This document shows positions 17,161 to 26,544 of a stretch of 64,000 bases of DNA, piece by piece. How positions within the stretch are numbered: the stretch's first letter is position 1; each line of letters starts with the position of its first letter. The position numbers and the translations under genes were made by a program. The stretch covers positions 25,974-89,973 of the forward strand of contig JADGHE010000004.1 of the NCBI GenBank assembly GCA_019689555.1. The letters are read 5' to 3'. The notes under the pieces are model-generated. The model saw nothing but the letters and a program-made list of their open reading frames with translations. It made no database searches and was not told the DNA's origin. The stretch comes from Variibacter sp. GTDB taxonomy: Bacteria > Pseudomonadota > Alphaproteobacteria > Rhizobiales > Xanthobacteraceae.

Positions 17161-18408
17161 ATGAGACGCCTCCTTGCTTCGTTCATCGCCCCTGCGGCGA
17201 CCGGCGCCACATGGGGCCGCCTGCGCGTCCTCGCCGCTTGCGCGCTCGCAGGCATGCTCGCGGGCCTTCCGGCAGGCCCGGCAGGGGCGCAGGGCGCCAA
17301 CAAGGGCGAGTTCCAGACCTCGGCCCCCTTCGCGATCCTGATCGAGGCCGATTCGGGCGCCGTGCTGTTCGAGAAGAACGCCGATCAGCTCATGTACCCG
17401 TCGAGCATGGCGAAGCTGATGACGGCGGAGTACGTCTTCCACGAGATCGCCGAAGGGCGGCTCTCGCTGTCGGACGAGGTCACCATCAGCGAGAACGCCT
17501 GGCGCAGGGGCGGCGCGCCCTCCGGCGGCTCCACCATGTACGCGGCCGTCCACAGCCGGGTGAAGGTCGAAGACCTCATCAAGGGCATGGTGATCCAGTC
17601 GGGCAACGACGCCTGCATCGCGCTCGCCGAGGCGATCGCCGGCAGCGAGCCCGCCTTCGCGACGCTGCTCACCAAGCGCGCGCGCGAGCTCGGGCTCACT
17701 AAGTCCACCTTCGCCAATTCCACCGGCTTGCCCGATCCCGACGGGCAGGTGACCGCGCGCGAGCTCGCGAAGCTCGCCGCGCACATCATCCACACCTATC
17801 CGCAGTTCTATCCGCTCTACCGCGAGCGAGAGTTCACCTGGAACAAGATCCGGCAGTCGAACCGCAACCCGCTGCTCGCCATGGGCATCGGTGCGGACGG
17901 CCTCAAGACCGGCTACACCAAGGAGGCGGGCTACGGCCTCGTCGGCTCCGCGGTGCAGAACGATCTGCGGCTCATCGTGGTGGTGAACGGGCTCAAGACC
18001 GCCAAGGAGCGGGCGGACGAGGCGCGCAAGCTGCTCGAATGGGGCTTCCGGGCCTTCGAATCGCGCCTCCTGTTCGCGGAAGGCGAGACCATCGGCGAGG
18101 CCAAGCTCTACGGCGGCGAGAAGGGCTATGTGCCGCTCGTCGCGAAGGGGCCGGTTCGGCTGCTCCTGCCGCGCGGCAGCAGCGAGAAGATCGTCGCCCG
18201 CATCGTCTATACCGGGCCCGTGATGGCGCCCGTGGAGCAGGGCGCGCAGATCGCCACGCTCAAGGTCTGGCGCGGGGACCACCTCACGCTGGAGGTTCCC
18301 TTGCAGGCCGCCGAGAGCGTCGCCAAAGGAACCATCACCCAGCGCGCTTTTGACGCCGCCACCGAACTCGTGATCGGGTTGTTCCGCGCCGCCGCACAGC
18401 GCATATAA
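17161..18408 (+). CDS. D-alanyl-D-alanine carboxypeptidase (PBP5/6 type)
   Basis: A 415-residue low-molecular-weight penicillin-binding protein of the S11 family. After a signal peptide (cut near 'GPAGAQG'), the motifs are SxxK at Ser82-Lys85 ('SSMAKLM'), SGN at 147-149 and KTG at 249-251 ('DGLKTGYTKEAG'), followed by the C-terminal beta domain and an amphipathic end that anchors PBP5-type enzymes ('DAATELVIGLFRAAAQRI'). It trims pentapeptide side chains in the periplasm. ATG 17161 has GGAGCC upstream; an upstream GTG (17122) would extend it. It follows rlpA and precedes tmk on the same strand. Confidence 0.95.
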   Translation: MRRLLASFIAPAATGATWGRLRVLAACALAGMLAGLPAGPAGAQGANKGEFQTSAPFAILIEADSGAVLFEKNADQLMYPSSMAKLMTAEYVFHEIAEGRLSLSDEVTISENAWRRGGAPSGGSTMYAAVHSRVKVEDLIKGMVIQSGNDACIALAEAIAGSEPAFATLLTKRARELGLTKSTFANSTGLPDPDGQVTARELAKLAAHIIHTYPQFYPLYREREFTWNKIRQSNRNPLLAMGIGADGLKTGYTKEAGYGLVGSAVQNDLRLIVVVNGLKTAKERADEARKLLEWGFRAFESRLLFAEGETIGEAKLYGGEKGYVPLVAKGPVRLLLPRGSSEKIVARIVYTGPVMAPVEQGAQIATLKVWRGDHLTLEVPLQAAESVAKGTITQRAFDAATELVIGLFRAAAQRI

Positions 18409-18435
18409 AAGCGACAAGCGGCGCGAAGGGCGCGG

Positions 18436-19104
18436 ATGCGCGGACGTTTCATCACATTCGAAGGCGGCGAAGGAGCCGGCAAGTCCACTCAGGTGCGCCT
18501 GCTCGCCCAGCGCCTGCGGGCGCGCGGCCTCGAGGTCGTCACGACGCGCGAGCCGGGGGGCTCGCCCGGCGCCGAGGCCATCCGCCACATCCTCCTTTCC
18601 GGGGCGGCGAAGCCGCTCGGGCCCTATGCGGAGGCGATCCTGTTCGCGGCGGCGCGGGACGACCATGTGCGCAGCGTGATCGAGCCGGCGCTGGCGCAGG
18701 GCCAATGGGTGCTGTGCGACCGCTTTGCGGATTCGACGCGGGTCTATCAGGGCGTCCTCGGCGATGTCGACCCGCGGGTGATCAACGCTCTGGAGCGGAT
18801 CGCCGTCGGCCCCGCGCGGCCCGATCTCACCGTGATTCTGGACGTGCCGCCGGAGATTGGCCTCGCGCGCGCCGCGCTCCGCCGCGGCCGGGAGGCGCCT
18901 GACCGCTTCGAGGCGGAGACGCTCGAGGCCCATGCGCGCCTGCGCGCCGCCTACCGGGCGATCGCCGAGCGCGAGCCCGAGCGCTGCGTTCTCGTGGACG
19001 CGGCGGGCGATCCCGAGCACGTCGCCGAGGCGGTCTGGGCTCACGTGGCCGAGCGCTTCGCGCTCACGACGCCGGGCCGGCAGCGGGCGGTTGCCGCGCT
19101 GTGA
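18436..19104 (+). CDS. tmk: Thymidylate kinase
   Basis: A 222-residue dTMP kinase with P-loop '[11 protein letters not shown]' at residues 7-17, the 'REPGG' Arg motif and '[13 protein letters not shown]', the DRY/F motif contacting dTMP. It phosphorylates dTMP to dTDP. It begins 27 nt after the carboxypeptidase stop, and its stop overlaps the holB GTG start by 4 nt (GTGA), giving the tmk-holB pair conserved across proteobacteria. Confidence 0.97.
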   Translation: MRGRFITFEGGEGAGKSTQVRLLAQRLRARGLEVVTTREPGGSPGAEAIRHILLSGAAKPLGPYAEAILFAAARDDHVRSVIEPALAQGQWVLCDRFADSTRVYQGVLGDVDPRVINALERIAVGPARPDLTVILDVPPEIGLARAALRRGREAPDRFEAETLEAHARLRAAYRAIAEREPERCVLVDAAGDPEHVAEAVWAHVAERFALTTPGRQRAVAAL

Positions 19105-20135
19105 CACGGGCCGCGGAGGACGAGGCGCCGGACGTCCGCCACCCGCGCGAGACGTTCGATCTGTTCGGCCATGCGGAGGCCGAGCGCACGGTGCTCGACG
19201 CCTATCGCAGCGGGCGCATGCCCCATGCCTGGCTGATCGGCGGTCCCCCCGGCGTCGGCAAGGCGACGCTCGCTTATCGGATCGCGCGTTTCGTCCTTGC
19301 CCACCCGGACCCGCGGGCCGTCGCGGACGCGCAATCGCTCGCCGTCGATCCCGGCCATCCGACGGCGCGGCGCATCGCCGCCCAAGCCCATCCCGATCTG
19401 CTCGTTCTGCGCCGCACGGAGGGGGAGAGCGGGGCGCTGCGCGCGGTCATCACGGTGGGAGATGTGCGACGCACCATCGGCTTCTTCGGCTCGACGGCCG
19501 GAGAGGGGGGCTGGCGCGTCTGCATCGTCGATACCGCCGACGAGCTGCAATACCCGCAGGCCGCCAACGCCCTTCTGAAGATCATCGAGGAGCCGCCGGC
19601 GCATTCGCTGTTTCTGCTGCTGAGCGACGCGCCGGGCCGGCTGCTCGCGACCATCCGCTCGCGCTGCCGCCGCATCAGCCTGCGGCCGCTCGGGCGCGAG
19701 GACGTGATCCGCGCCGCCGCGGCGGCGACCGGCCGGCCCCCCGACGATCCCGACCTCCTCGCCGCGGCGGACGCCGCGGAAGGCAGCGTCGGCCGCGCCG
19801 TGGGCCTGCTCGACGGGCAGAAGCTTGCGCTGCTGCAGCAGATCAATGCGCTGCTCGCGCGCCTGCCCGCGGTCGATCCGCGCGCGCTGCATGCGCTCGG
19901 CGAAAACCTCGCCGCCGGCGATGCGGGCGCGCTCGCGACCTTCGTCGAAGCCGTCCAGGACTGGCTTTCGGCGCGGCTGCGCGCCTCCGACGGCAGCCTG
20001 CATCGCCTTGCGCAGGTGGCCGAGGTGTGGGAAAAGGTCGCGGCCGCCGCGCGGGACGTGGAAATCTACAATCTGGAGCGAAAGCCGCTGGTCTTCAGCG
20101 TGTTCGGATTGTTGGCCGACACGGCGCGCCGCTGA
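19101..20135 (+). CDS. holB: DNA polymerase III subunit delta'
   Basis: A 344-residue clamp-loader subunit with an AAA+ fold: P-loop '[18 protein letters not shown]', sensor-type segment '[39 protein letters not shown]' and a C-terminal helical collar. Delta' helps open the beta sliding clamp for loading at primed sites. It is translationally coupled to tmk through GTG overlapping TGA. metG follows 35 nt downstream, the usual alphaproteobacterial order tmk-holB-metG-tatD. Confidence 0.95.
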   Translation: MTRAAEDEAPDVRHPRETFDLFGHAEAERTVLDAYRSGRMPHAWLIGGPPGVGKATLAYRIARFVLAHPDPRAVADAQSLAVDPGHPTARRIAAQAHPDLLVLRRTEGESGALRAVITVGDVRRTIGFFGSTAGEGGWRVCIVDTADELQYPQAANALLKIIEEPPAHSLFLLLSDAPGRLLATIRSRCRRISLRPLGREDVIRAAAAATGRPPDDPDLLAAADAAEGSVGRAVGLLDGQKLALLQQINALLARLPAVDPRALHALGENLAAGDAGALATFVEAVQDWLSARLRASDGSLHRLAQVAEVWEKVAAAARDVEIYNLERKPLVFSVFGLLADTARR

Positions 20136-20170
20136 CGGGTCGGCCGGATTTCCGAGAGTGTGTCACGCCC

Positions 20171-21730
20171 ATGGCGAAGCCGCGCTACTACGTCACCACC
20201 GCGATCGCTTACCCGAATGGCAACCCGCATATGGGGCATGCCTACGAGGCCATTGCGACCGACGCCATCGCGCGCTTCATGCGGCTCGACGGCTACGACG
20301 TGTTCTTCCTCACGGGCACGGACGAGCACGGCCAGAAGATGCAGCAGACGGCGACGCGGCAGGGGATCACCCCGGCCGAGCTGCTCGCGCGCACGGTGCC
20401 GCGCTTCCAGGCCCTGCTCGAGCGCATGAACTGCTCGAACGACGCCTTCATCCGCACGACCGAGGAGCGCCACCACCGCGCCTCGCAGGCGATCTGGGAG
20501 CGCATGGCGGCCTCCGGCGACATCTACCTGTCGAAATACGCCGGCTGGTACTCGGTGCGTGACGAGGCGTTCTACGGCGAGGACGAGATTACGGTCGGGG
20601 AGGGGGGCGCGCGCTTCGGTCCCACGGGATCGCCGGTCGAATGGATGGAGGAGGAGAGCTACTTCTTCCGCCTCTCCAAGTATCAGGACAAGCTTCTCGA
20701 CCTCTATCGCCGGCAGCCGGATTTCGTGCTGCCGCAGGCGCGCATGAACGAGGTGGTGAGCTTCGTCCGCGGCGGGCTGCAGGATCTGTCGATCTCGCGC
20801 ACCACCTTCGACTGGGGCATTCCCGTTCCCGGCGACTCCAAGCACATCATGTATGTGTGGGTGGATGCGCTGACGAACTACATCACCGGCGTCGGCTATC
20901 CGGACACCGAGAGCGAAAGCTTCCGCCGCTACTGGCCGGCCGATCTCCACGTCATCGGCAAGGACATCCTGCGCTTCCACGCGGTCTATTGGCCGGCCTT
21001 CCTGATGTCCGCCGGGCTCGAACTGCCGCGCCGGATCTACAGCCACGGCCACGTGCTGAACCGGGGCGAGAAGATGTCGAAGTCGGTCGGCAATGTGGTC
21101 GACCCCTTCGACCTTGCGGACACCTACGGCGTCGACCAGATCCGCTATTTCCTGCTGCGGGAGGTGCCGTTCGGGCAGGACGGCAACTACAGCCACGAGG
21201 CCATCGTCAACCGCATCAACGCCGACCTCGCCAACGACCTGGGCAACCTCGCGCAGCGCTCGCTGTCGATGATTGCGCGCGGCCGCGGCGGCGTGCTGCC
21301 GCAGCCCGGCGCCCTGACCGAGGCCGACCGGCAGATTCTCGCGGCCGCCGACGGGCTCATCGCGACCGCCCGGGAGGCGATGCGCACGCAGCAGCTCCAC
21401 CAGGTGCTCAACGCCGTGTGGAGCGTCGTGGCGGAAGCCAATCGCTACTTCGCCGCCGCCGCGCCCTGGGCGCTCGCCAAGACCGATCCGGAGCGACAGG
21501 GCACGGTGCTCTACGTCACGGCCGAGGTGCTGCGCCAGGTCGGCATTCTCGCCCAGCCGTTCATTCCCGCGGGAGCCGCGAAGCTGCTCGATCTCCTGGG
21601 CATCCCGCCGGAGGAACGCGATTTCACCCGGCTGGGCGGCGCCCACCGCATCGCCGCCGGGGTGGCGCTGCCGGCGCCCACGCCCGTCTTCCCCCGCTAC
21701 GTCGAAGCCGGCCCCGACACCGCCGGCTGA
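20171..21730 (+). CDS. metG: Methionyl-tRNA synthetase
   Basis: A 519-residue class I synthetase that charges tRNA-Met. The HIGH motif appears as '[13 protein letters not shown]' (His20-His23) and the KMSKS motif is intact in '[12 protein letters not shown]'. The connective peptide has no CxxC zinc knuckle ('[18 protein letters not shown]' at the place where it would sit), and the C-terminal EMAP-like tRNA-binding domain is absent, as in the shorter MetG type of many alphaproteobacteria. It lies between holB and the TatD DNase gene. Confidence 0.97.
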   Translation: MAKPRYYVTTAIAYPNGNPHMGHAYEAIATDAIARFMRLDGYDVFFLTGTDEHGQKMQQTATRQGITPAELLARTVPRFQALLERMNCSNDAFIRTTEERHHRASQAIWERMAASGDIYLSKYAGWYSVRDEAFYGEDEITVGEGGARFGPTGSPVEWMEEESYFFRLSKYQDKLLDLYRRQPDFVLPQARMNEVVSFVRGGLQDLSISRTTFDWGIPVPGDSKHIMYVWVDALTNYITGVGYPDTESESFRRYWPADLHVIGKDILRFHAVYWPAFLMSAGLELPRRIYSHGHVLNRGEKMSKSVGNVVDPFDLADTYGVDQIRYFLLREVPFGQDGNYSHEAIVNRINADLANDLGNLAQRSLSMIARGRGGVLPQPGALTEADRQILAAADGLIATAREAMRTQQLHQVLNAVWSVVAEANRYFAAAAPWALAKTDPERQGTVLYVTAEVLRQVGILAQPFIPAGAAKLLDLLGIPPEERDFTRLGGAHRIAAGVALPAPTPVFPRYVEAGPDTAG

Positions 21731-21747
21731 CCCCGTCCGCACGCATC

Positions 21748-22542
21748 ATGCTGGTCGACAGCCACTGCCACCTCGACTTTCCGGTTTTCGCGGACGAGCT
21801 GGACGAGGTGGTCGCCCGCGCGCGGGCCCGCGGCGTCGGCCGCATGGTGACGATCTCGACGCGGGTGCGCGCGCATGCGCGCGTGCTGGAAATCGCCGAG
21901 CGCTTCGACGACGTCTTCTGCTCGGTCGGGACGCACCCGCATCATGCCCACGAGGAGCTTGACGTCACGGCCGAAGAGCTCGCGGCGCGCTGCGCGCATG
22001 CCAAGGTCGTGGCGATCGGGGAGGCGGGGCTCGACTACCACTACGATTCGAGCCCCCGCGCGGCGCAGGAGCGGGGCCTGCGGACGCACATCGCCGCCGC
22101 CCGCGCGACCGGGTTGCCCCTCGTCATCCATAGCCGCGACGCCGACGAGGACATGGCGCGTATCCTGCGCGAAGAGATGGCGGCCGGAACCTTTTCCGCC
22201 GTGCTGCACTGCTTCACCGGGAGCGCAAGACTCGCGCAAGAGGCCGTGGAACTCGGGTGCTACATTTCCTTTTCCGGCATCCTCACGTTCAAGAAATCCG
22301 GGGCGCTGCGCGAGATCGCGGCCGGCCTTCCGGCCGACCGCATTCTGGTGGAGACGGACGCGCCCTATCTCGCGCCGGATCCCTTCCGCGGAAGGCGCAA
22401 CGAGCCCGCTTACGTGGCCGAGACCGCCAGGGTCCTGGCCGCGCTGCGCGGGCTTTCGCCGGAGGCGCTCGCGGCGCAGACAAGCGCCAATTTCTTCCGC
22501 CTGTTTAGCAAGGTTCCACAAGAGATTGCCGGCGGATCATGA
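21748..22542 (+). CDS. TatD family metal-dependent deoxyribonuclease
   Basis: A 264-residue TIM-barrel hydrolase. Metal-binding residues are visible at 'VDSHCHLD' (His6, His8), 'IGEAGLDYHY', 'IHSRDA', 'LHCFTG' and 'ETDAPYLAPDP', the full TatD signature set. Members are Mg-dependent 3'-5' exonucleases implicated in DNA repair and D-Tyr-tRNA quality functions; the exact role here is unproven. It starts 17 nt after metG, and its stop overlaps the start of the metallo-hydrolase gene by 4 nt (ATGA). Confidence 0.94.
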   Translation: MLVDSHCHLDFPVFADELDEVVARARARGVGRMVTISTRVRAHARVLEIAERFDDVFCSVGTHPHHAHEELDVTAEELAARCAHAKVVAIGEAGLDYHYDSSPRAAQERGLRTHIAAARATGLPLVIHSRDADEDMARILREEMAAGTFSAVLHCFTGSARLAQEAVELGCYISFSGILTFKKSGALREIAAGLPADRILVETDAPYLAPDPFRGRRNEPAYVAETARVLAALRGLSPEALAAQTSANFFRLFSKVPQEIAGGS

Positions 22543-23372
22543 CACTGCGGTTCACGATTCTGGGCTGCGGCTCCTCGGCCGGCGTGCCGCGCCTCGGGTC
22601 GGGCTGGGGCGCCTGCGACCCGTCCAATCCCAGAAACCGGCGGCGGCGCTGCTCGCTGCTCGTCGAGCGCATCAGCGACTCCGGGATCACGCGGGTGCTG
22701 ATCGACACGGCGCCGGACCTGCGGGAGCAGCTCCTCGATGCCGAGGTGACGCATCTCGACGGCGTGCTTTACACCCATGCGCATGCCGACCACACCCACG
22801 GCATCGACGACCTTCGCGCGCTCGCCCTGCATCAGCGGAAGCGCATCGACGTGTACATGGACGAGCCGACCGCGCGCTCGCTGCGCACGCGCTTCGGCTA
22901 CTGCTTCGAGACGCCGCCCGGAAGCTCGTATCCGCCGATCCTGCGCGAGCATCGGCTGGAGCCCGGGACGCCGGTCGCGATCGAAGGGGCAGGGGGCGCG
23001 GTGATCGCCCGGCCGTTCCTGCAGGCGCACGGGGACATCACCTCGCTCGGCTTTCGCATCGGCAACCTCGCCTATTCCTGCGACGTGAACGGCCTGCCCG
23101 ACGAAAGCGTTGCCGCGCTTGCCGACCTCGACGTCTGGATCGTCGACGCCTTGCGCTATGCGCCGCATCCGAGCCACTGGACCGTCGGCGAGACGCTGAA
23201 CTGGATTGCGCGCCTCAGGCCGCGCCGCGCGATCCTCACCAACCTGCATGTCGACCTGGATTACGAGACGCTGCGGGCCAAGCTGCCGCCGCGGGTCGAG
23301 CCCGCCTTCGACGGCATGCGGGTGACCCTGCCGGCCGTCTCGGCGCTTCAGCCCTCGGCCGCAAGCACTTGA
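22539..23372 (+). CDS. MBL-fold metallo-hydrolase (PhnP-like)
   Basis: A 277-residue metallo-beta-lactamase-fold protein: 'MTLRFTILGCGSSAGVPRLGSGWGACDP', zinc-binding 'THAHADHTHGIDDLR' (HxHxDH), a later His in 'AHGDITSLGFRIGNLAYSCDVNGLPDES', and 'HLVDLDYETL'-like 'NLHVDLDYETL'. It resembles PhnP and related cyclic phosphodiesterases. The conserved place after tatD in alphaproteobacteria hints at nucleic-acid or nucleotide metabolism, but no function is proven. Translationally coupled to the TatD gene, it is the last gene before the dif site. Confidence 0.9.
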   Translation: MTLRFTILGCGSSAGVPRLGSGWGACDPSNPRNRRRRCSLLVERISDSGITRVLIDTAPDLREQLLDAEVTHLDGVLYTHAHADHTHGIDDLRALALHQRKRIDVYMDEPTARSLRTRFGYCFETPPGSSYPPILREHRLEPGTPVAIEGAGGAVIARPFLQAHGDITSLGFRIGNLAYSCDVNGLPDESVAALADLDVWIVDALRYAPHPSHWTVGETLNWIARLRPRRAILTNLHVDLDYETLRAKLPPRVEPAFDGMRVTLPAVSALQPSAAST

Positions 23373-23428
23373 CTTCACGGCAGAAATCCACAGCAGCCGG
23401 CCGCGGCCCCGGACGGTTCGAGGCAAAA

Positions 23429-23456
23429 ATGTTCCATAATATCTCTTATGCGAATC
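23429..23456 (-). other. dif: Candidate dif site (XerC/XerD chromosome-dimer resolution)
   Basis: Read on the minus strand the 28 bp are: left arm GATTCGCATAA, centre GAGATA, right arm TTATGGAACAT. Against the Escherichia coli dif (GGTGCGCATAA, TGTATA, TTATGTTAAAT) 20 of 28 positions agree, including the whole CATAA...TTATG core with the exact 6-bp spacer. It is the only such site I noticed and sits in a 217-nt intergenic gap between the metallo-hydrolase gene and mazG. Gene orientation and FtsK polar octamers (KOPS) both change direction here (see findings). XerC/XerD are not in the window. Confidence 0.88.
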
Positions 23457-23589
23457 GCGAGCCGGGGGACGGAGGCCAGCGGCGGCCCGTCCGCGGGACC
23501 GAGGCCCTTGGACGCGCGGTCCATGGAATCGACGAGCCCCCGCGCCAGCATGAGGCGCGCCCCGCCCACCCGCGCGCGCGAGAAAACCC

Positions 23590-24411
23590 ATGAAGCCGAG
23601 CCGTGACATCTCGGACCTGATCGCGATCATGGCCGCGCTGCGGGATCCGGAGCGCGGCTGCCCGTGGGACCGCGTGCAGACGTTCGCGACCATTGCCCCC
23701 TACACCATCGAGGAAGCCTGCGAGGTCGCGGACGCGGTCGCGCACGGCGATCTGGACGAGCTGCGCGACGAGCTCGGCGACCTGCTGCTTCAGGTCGTCT
23801 TTCACGCGCGCATGGCCGAGGAAGCCGGCGCCTTCGATTTCGGCGGCGTGGTCGAGGCGATCACCGCCAAGCTGCTGCGGCGGCACCCGCACGTCTTCGG
23901 GGATGTCGGCGCGCTGTCGGCCGAGGAGGTCGGCGACCTCTGGCGGCGGATCAAGGCCGAGGAGAAGGCCGAGCGCGCCGCAAGGCGCGGTCCTGGCGCG
24001 AGCGCGGCGGACGGGGCGCTCTCCGGCGTCCCGGCCGGGCTCCCTGCCCTGGCGCGCGCGTTGAAGCTCCAGACCAAGGCGGCCGCCGTGGGCTTCGACT
24101 GGGGCGAGCCCGGGCCCGTGGTGGCGAAGATCGCGGAGGAAGCGGCGGAGATCGCCGCCGCGGCCGCCGCCGGCGACAAAAACGGGATCGCGGACGAGAT
24201 CGGCGATCTTCTGTTTGCCGTGGTCAATCTCGCCCGCCACCACGCGGTCGATCCGGAGATGGCCCTGCGGGCGACCAACGCCAAGTTCGAGCGGCGTTTC
24301 AAGGCAATTGAGGACGCCCTCGCCGCTTCCGGCAAGACGCCGAAGGACGCCACCCTCGCCGAGATGGACGCCCTGTGGGAAGCCGCCAAGCAGGCGGAAC
24401 GCTCAGGCTGA
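23590..24411 (+). CDS. mazG: Nucleoside triphosphate pyrophosphohydrolase MazG
   Basis: A 273-residue protein with two MazG all-alpha domains. Domain 1 has 'CPWDRVQTFATIAPYTIEEACEVADAVAHGDLDELRDELGDLLLQVVFHARMAEE' with the EEx2E/Ex2D Mg-binding residues; domain 2 has 'KIAEEAAEIAAAAAAGDKNGIADEIGDLLFAVVNLARHH'. MazG hydrolyses NTPs, cleaning nucleotide pools and lowering ppGpp-linked stress. It is on the + strand facing hflX, whose end it overlaps by 9 bp. Confidence 0.96.
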   Translation: MKPSRDISDLIAIMAALRDPERGCPWDRVQTFATIAPYTIEEACEVADAVAHGDLDELRDELGDLLLQVVFHARMAEEAGAFDFGGVVEAITAKLLRRHPHVFGDVGALSAEEVGDLWRRIKAEEKAERAARRGPGASAADGALSGVPAGLPALARALKLQTKAAAVGFDWGEPGPVVAKIAEEAAEIAAAAAAGDKNGIADEIGDLLFAVVNLARHHAVDPEMALRATNAKFERRFKAIEDALAASGKTPKDATLAEMDALWEAAKQAERSG

Positions 24412-25803
24412 TTTGCGGCGCGGCACGCCTTCCAGGTGGAAGCGCCGGGCCACCTGGCCGGCCTTGCTGGGATCGACCCGCACCCGCAGCGCGACCGCGC
24501 CGTCGGGCCGGCTCGCGCGCTCCAGAACCTCGGCATGACGATAGAGCCAGCTCAAGCTCGCGCCGTCCTCGGGCGGCACCGTCAGGTCGACGGTCACCCG
24601 GGTGTGGGCGAGCCGGTCCTCGATGACCGTGGTGAGCTTCTCGAGCCCCTCGCCCGTCAAGGCGGAGGCAAGAACGACCGGAGGCGCGTCGGGCCCCCGG
24701 CGCGCGGCCGTGTTTTCGACTCGCGTGCGAGCGTCATCTCTTAAGCTGTCGATTTTATTCCAGATTTCGATGACGCGCCCGGCCGCTGGGTCAATCCCGA
24801 GCTCTTCCAGGACGCGCGCGACATCCTGCGCCTGCGCATCGGTGTCGGGGTGAGAAATGTCGCGCACGTGGAGGATGATATCGGCCTCGATCACCTCCTC
24901 GAGCGTGGCGCGGAAGGCGGCGATGAGCAGCGTCGGCAGATCGGAGATGAAGCCGACCGTGTCCGAGAGAATGACCGTCGCGCCCTGCGGCAGCTTGACC
25001 GCGCGCAGGGTCGGGTCGAGCGTCGCGAACAGCATGTCGGCCTCGAGCACCTGCCCGCCGGTCAGTCGGTTGAACAGCGTCGATTTGCCCGCATTGGTAT
25101 ATCCGACGAGCGCCACGATCGGGTACGGCACCCGCCGCCGGCCGACGCGGTGCAGCGCGCGGGTGCGCTTCACCCCTTCGAGCTCGCGCTCGATGCGGGC
25201 GAGCCGTTCCTCGATCGCGCGCCGGTCGGCCTCGATCTGCGTCTCGCCCGGGCCGCCGAGAAAGCCGAAGCCGCCGCGCTGGCGCTCCAGGTGGGTCCAG
25301 GAGCGCACCAGCCGGCTTTTCTGGTAGGTCAGATGGGCGTGCTCGACCTGCAGCGCGCCCTCGCGCGTGCGCGCGCGCTGCCCAAAGATCTCGAGAATGA
25401 GGCCGGTGCGGTCGAGCACCTTGGCGCCCCACGCCCTCTCGAGGTTGCGCTGCTGCACGGGCGAGAGGGCGCAGTCGAGGATGACGAGGCCCGCCTCGCA
25501 CGCCTTCACCAGTCCGGCGATCTCGCCGACCTTGCCTTTGCCGATATAGGTCGCGGGCGTGATGGCGCCGAGCGTGACCACACCCGCATGGACGACTTCG
25601 AGGTCGATGGCCCGCGCGAGCCCGACCGCCTCCTCCAGCCGCGCCGCCACGCTGCGCGCCGCGACGTGGCCCCGCCCGCCCGGGCGCCCATCAGGCGGCC
25701 GGCGGAGATAGGGGCCGAGGACGATAGCGCGCTTGGTGGCCGCCGGCGTTATGCCTTCCGGCGACGGGTGGTGGAATCGCGGGTTGCGCGCGGGCAGTTC
25801 CAA
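24403..25803 (-). CDS. hflX: Ribosome-associated GTPase HflX
   Basis: A 466-residue GTPase. The N-terminal HflX domain carries '[21 protein letters not shown]' and '[26 protein letters not shown]'; the G domain has G1 'GYTNAGKST', G3 '[10 protein letters not shown]' and G4 'NKID'. HflX splits stalled ribosomes under stress. The best start is TTG at 25803, directly after the hfq TGA, with GGAGAGAAGG 6-8 nt upstream inside hfq; no ATG or GTG fits nearby. So hflX is probably translationally coupled to hfq. Confidence 0.94.
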   Translation of the reverse strand: MELPARNPRFHHPSPEGITPAATKRAIVLGPYLRRPPDGRPGGRGHVAARSVAARLEEAVGLARAIDLEVVHAGVVTLGAITPATYIGKGKVGEIAGLVKACEAGLVILDCALSPVQQRNLERAWGAKVLDRTGLILEIFGQRARTREGALQVEHAHLTYQKSRLVRSWTHLERQRGGFGFLGGPGETQIEADRRAIEERLARIERELEGVKRTRALHRVGRRRVPYPIVALVGYTNAGKSTLFNRLTGGQVLEADMLFATLDPTLRAVKLPQGATVILSDTVGFISDLPTLLIAAFRATLEEVIEADIILHVRDISHPDTDAQAQDVARVLEELGIDPAAGRVIEIWNKIDSLRDDARTRVENTAARRGPDAPPVVLASALTGEGLEKLTTVIEDRLAHTRVTVDLTVPPEDGASLSWLYRHAEVLERASRPDGAVALRVRVDPSKAGQVARRFHLEGVPRRKSA

Positions 25804-26064
25804 TCAGGCCTTCTCTCCCGTTGCGCCGTCCTCACCCCCCTCGAAGAGCTGAATGGGGTGGCCCGGCATGATGGTTGATATAGCGTGCTTGTAGACGAGC
25901 TGGGAGTGGCCGTCGCGCCGCAAAAGCACGCAGAAATTATCGAACCATGTGACAACGCCCTGGAGCTTCACTCCATTCACGAGGAAAATCGTGAGCGGTG
26001 TCTTGTTCTTCCGAACATGGTTGAGAAAGGTATCTTGAAGGTTTTGTGGACGATCGGACGCCAT
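25804..26064 (-). CDS. hfq: RNA chaperone Hfq
   Basis: An 86-residue Sm-like protein. The Sm1 part '[58 protein letters not shown]' is near-identical to Hfq consensus, including the 'YKHAIST' Sm2 motif that binds U-rich 3' ends; a short acidic tail ('[13 protein letters not shown]') follows. It forms a hexamer that pairs small RNAs with mRNAs and controls nif and nitrogen-related genes in rhizobia. ATG 26064 is chosen; an upstream in-frame extension to 26118 is unlikely. It lies between the transaminase and hflX. Confidence 0.97.
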   Translation of the reverse strand: MASDRPQNLQDTFLNHVRKNKTPLTIFLVNGVKLQGVVTWFDNFCVLLRRDGHSQLVYKHAISTIMPGHPIQLFEGGEDGATGEKA

Positions 26065-26544
26065 TGCCGCTGTTCCGTTATGCGCCCGCGGGTGTGCCGA
26101 CCTTGAACGGTCGTGCATCCTGATCTGTGGCGACCGGCCTCAGCCCCCGCAAGCTCGTGGCCCGCCATTAGATGGCACGCCAAGCAGCTGCGCAAGCCCA
26201 TCTTGTCCGCATTCACACGTGCAGCGTGCTTGCGCCGCAGGCGCCGCCCGCACGACGCGGCTCTGCCGGTTGCAGCAGGTCCGAACGTCCGTACGTCGTC
26301 GGCAAAACCCGCCGGGCGGGCCACAGACTCAACGCGCGGGAGTGCCAACGCGTGCCACGAGATCATGAAAATCCGGCACCTCTTTGGCGCGGCAGCCTTG
26401 GCGCCTTCATGGGCGGGCCTGCCGGGGGCGAATCAGGGGAGCTGTGACGCGGGTCCGCGGGGGGCGAGGCCCCCTCCCTGACGGCGACCGTTTCGCCCTC
26501 GCCTTTCGGGCACCCCGGCGCCGCCGGAGGGCGGGCCGGCGCGC
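26065..26544. other. 480-nt gap between dat and hfq
   Basis: No convincing gene. It should contain the hfq promoter (reading left). A hairpin GGGGGC (26460-26465) with GCCCCC (26469-26474) and a GAG loop lies about 70 nt beyond the dat stop and may end dat transcription, though it lacks a U-run. A short open frame at 26365-26481 starts like a signal peptide but ends after 38 residues. Many relatives have other genes here, so the gap may be a deletion scar. Confidence 0.6.

Noticed and set aside
26168..26192. A TGGCAC-containing stretch near the hfq upstream region as a sigma54 -24/-12 promoter
   Set aside because: The -12 element (TTGC) is not at the required spacing.
26365..26481. Short open frame starting 'MKIRHLFGAAALAPSWAGL', signal-peptide-like
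   Set aside because: Only 38 codons, no SD, ends in Pro/Arg-rich sequence, and no family recognised; coding status cannot be supported.
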